The notes beneath the pieces are model-generated. The model searched no databases, was not told the DNA's origin, and saw only the letters and a program-made list of their open reading frames with translations. Shown one piece after another: positions 13,921-15,192 of a stretch of 15,192 bases of DNA. This stretch comes from Deltaproteobacteria bacterium (lineage in GTDB: Bacteria > Desulfobacterota > DSM-4660 > Desulfatiglandales > Desulfatiglandaceae), in the NCBI GenBank assembly GCA_018644785.1, contig JABGPV010000119.1, positions 1-15,192 on the forward strand, in the 5' to 3' direction. Within the stretch, counting starts at the first letter, position 1; every line of letters begins with the position of its first letter. A program made the translations under genes and the position numbers.

Positions 13921-13946
13921 GGGCAGACACACAGGTCTGCCCCTAC
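13921..13946 (-). repeat. REP-like palindrome with GTAG foot
   Basis: A perfect 8-base stem, GGGCAGAC (13921-13928) and GTCTGCCC (13935-13942), encloses the loop ACACAG. On the minus strand it is preceded directly by GTAG (13943-13946), the tetranucleotide found at the foot of REP sequences mobilised by REP-associated tyrosine transposases. No T-run follows the stem on either strand, so it is not a good terminator. It lies between the small protein gene and the ABC1 kinase gene. Confidence 0.6.
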
Positions 13947-14030
13947 CCTTTAGGAAAGAGGCCATTGACAAAATGACGCTATGCGTTATATTTCAGGCAC
14001 GGCATAAACCCCCAAACAAAAATTTTGCTC

Positions 14031-15192
14031 ATGAAAACCACACATAATATTAACAAACATCCGGAAGAGCCTGTCACCACCCCTGATTTCATAGAGAAGA
14101 CCAACCCAGTCCATAATTCTCATGATGCCCCAATGGTAAATGAAGTAATTATGATGGCATTGGCGGGCATTTTGAAACCCCATAACGGCCGAAAAGCAAC
14201 CCGCCCCAAGATGCGGCAACGCGCCATGGGGCTGCTTAAAACAGCCAAATCCGGGGGAATGCTGGAAGACCTGGTCCGACAGGTGGTCCTGTCAACCGGT
14301 ATCGAGAATTTTCTACCCGAACGCTACGCCGATTATCAACCGGTGGTGAGGGAAGGCATGGTCTTCATGATGTCGTCAATGCCACTTTCGCGACTGGCGC
14401 CTAAAATTGTTGATCAGTTGCGCCTCCCTGAGAACGCATCTTTCGGTAAACGTCTTTTTACGTTGATCCAAGACATGCCCACGCTCCAGAAACTGGGTCA
14501 GATCATCTGCCGAAGCCCGGGACTGGAACCGGCCTTCAAAAATGAGCTCATCGATCTGGAAGACAACATTCAGACCCTGTCCTACCCCCGGATTCGTCCT
14601 TCCCTGTTCAAGGAAATCCATAAACATTCCCCGAACCATACCATCATACCTGAAAAACGCATCCTGGCCGAAGCATCGGTCTGTGCGGTGGTGCCGGCGC
14701 AGATCACATCAAACAACGGAAGAAAAACATCCCGGGCGGTATTGAAAATCGTCAAACCAAAGGTCAAAAAGGACATGGCCGCAGACCTGGCGCTTCTGGA
14801 TCAGCTCATGGTTTTCCTGGACCGGAATAAAGCGAACTGGGATTTGGGCGATTTCAATTTCAGCGCCACCCTGGCACAGGTGGGCGCCATTCTGGGCAAT
14901 GAGATAAACCTGGAATCCGAGCAGAAGAATCTTGATCGCGTGGGCCGTCATTTCAGGGGCAACAAAACGGTGGTGGTCCCCGAAAGGCTTACCGTGTCCA
15001 CCCCGGGCATGACCGCCATGACCCGGGTGGAAGGCACCAAGATTACGGACGTGGCCGATCTCACGAAAAAGCAGCGTCGGAAACTGGCAGGCGCACTGGC
15101 AAAGACGTGCATCCTGCGCCCCATCCAGGATATTCGGGAAGGGGGACTTTTTCACGGGGACCCCCATGCCGGGAACGTGGCCTACACCTTTG
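14031..15192 (+). CDS. Divergent UbiB/ABC1-family atypical kinase (partial, runs off the end)
   Basis: At least 387 codons, open to the end of the window. The family is shown by the catalytic-loop-like GGLFHGDPHAGNV (HGDPHAGN at 375-382; family usual HxDPHxGN) and by an Ala/Ser-rich element ASV (215-217) followed by VLKIVKP with K239, the ATP-lysine position. An E-x3-E-x-E-Q-x-N stretch (291-300) stands in for the usual ExDxxxEAxN. The canonical ASIAQVH is replaced by ASVCAVVPAQ, and I cannot find a KxGQ motif. The first 100 or so residues have no match that I know. ABC1 kinases support quinone biosynthesis or lipid handling in other organisms; a menaquinone role here is inferred from neighbours only. 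ATG 14031 lacks a ribosome site, so a start at ATG 14133 or 14151 is possible. Confidence 0.8.
   Translation, partial: MKTTHNINKHPEEPVTTPDFIEKTNPVHNSHDAPMVNEVIMMALAGILKPHNGRKATRPKMRQRAMGLLKTAKSGGMLEDLVRQVVLSTGIENFLPERYADYQPVVREGMVFMMSSMPLSRLAPKIVDQLRLPENASFGKRLFTLIQDMPTLQKLGQIICRSPGLEPAFKNELIDLEDNIQTLSYPRIRPSLFKEIHKHSPNHTIIPEKRILAEASVCAVVPAQITSNNGRKTSRAVLKIVKPKVKKDMAADLALLDQLMVFLDRNKANWDLGDFNFSATLAQVGAILGNEINLESEQKNLDRVGRHFRGNKTVVVPERLTVSTPGMTAMTRVEGTKITDVADLTKKQRRKLAGALAKTCILRPIQDIREGGLFHGDPHAGNVAYTF

Overview
The window reads as chromosomal DNA of a strictly or facultatively anaerobic Gram-negative bacterium, most likely a Desulfobacterota (Desulfobacterales-like) organism. This is inferred from gene content and protein style, not from a marker gene. 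The main evidence is a nearly complete late futalosine (menaquinone) pathway, a NapH-type membrane ferredoxin behind an FNR-like site, and a cobalamin-type radical SAM protein. GC content is moderate and gene density is high. No rRNA, tRNA, CRISPR array or transposase gene was seen.

Layout. (1) 1-3550, plus strand: a tight menaquinone operon. It holds the 3' end of a radical SAM futalosine-pathway enzyme (probably mqnC), aminodeoxyfutalosine deaminase (mqnX), a UbiD-type decarboxylase (mqnL role) and a UbiA-type prenyltransferase (mqnP role). (2) 3568-4785, minus: a PLP aminotransferase of the 2-aminoadipate/MocR-like fold I group, convergent with the operon. (3) 4854-5485, minus: a hicA-hicB toxin-antitoxin pair with a promoter and a perfect palindrome over its -10. 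(4) 5494-7800, minus: a tandem TM2-domain membrane protein, an OmpR-type response regulator and a short-loop histidine kinase with a good sigma70-type promoter. (5) 7824-7966: an unusual, almost fully self-complementary 143-base element that ends 20 bases before the start of (6), a B12-binding-like radical SAM protein (7987-9744, plus). (7) 9834-11005, minus: a NapH-like polyferredoxin with an FNR-like box in class II geometry. (8) 11115-13329, minus: a three-gene operon, tetR-mqnB-mqnD, joined by 4-base overlaps. (9) 13568 to the end, plus: a 105-residue soluble protein of unknown function, a REP-like GTAG hairpin, and a divergent UbiB/ABC1 kinase that runs off the window.

How it fits together. 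In the futalosine route MqnE makes aminodeoxyfutalosine, MqnX deaminates it to futalosine, MqnB removes hypoxanthine, MqnC cyclises the product and MqnD gives 1,4-dihydroxy-6-naphthoate. A UbiA-type enzyme then prenylates this and a UbiD-type enzyme decarboxylates it. The window covers MqnX, MqnB, (the end of) MqnC, MqnD, prenyltransferase and decarboxylase, but in two oppositely oriented operons about 7.5 kb apart. MqnA, MqnE, the methyltransferase and the UbiX flavin prenyltransferase are not visible. The second operon is headed by its own TetR regulator. Several gene starts were moved inward from the longest open frame because a Shine-Dalgarno sequence or a stop-start overlap points to an internal ATG. 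The least explained pieces are the long hairpin element, the divergent ABC1 kinase with its small neighbour, and the radical SAM/two-component neighbourhood.
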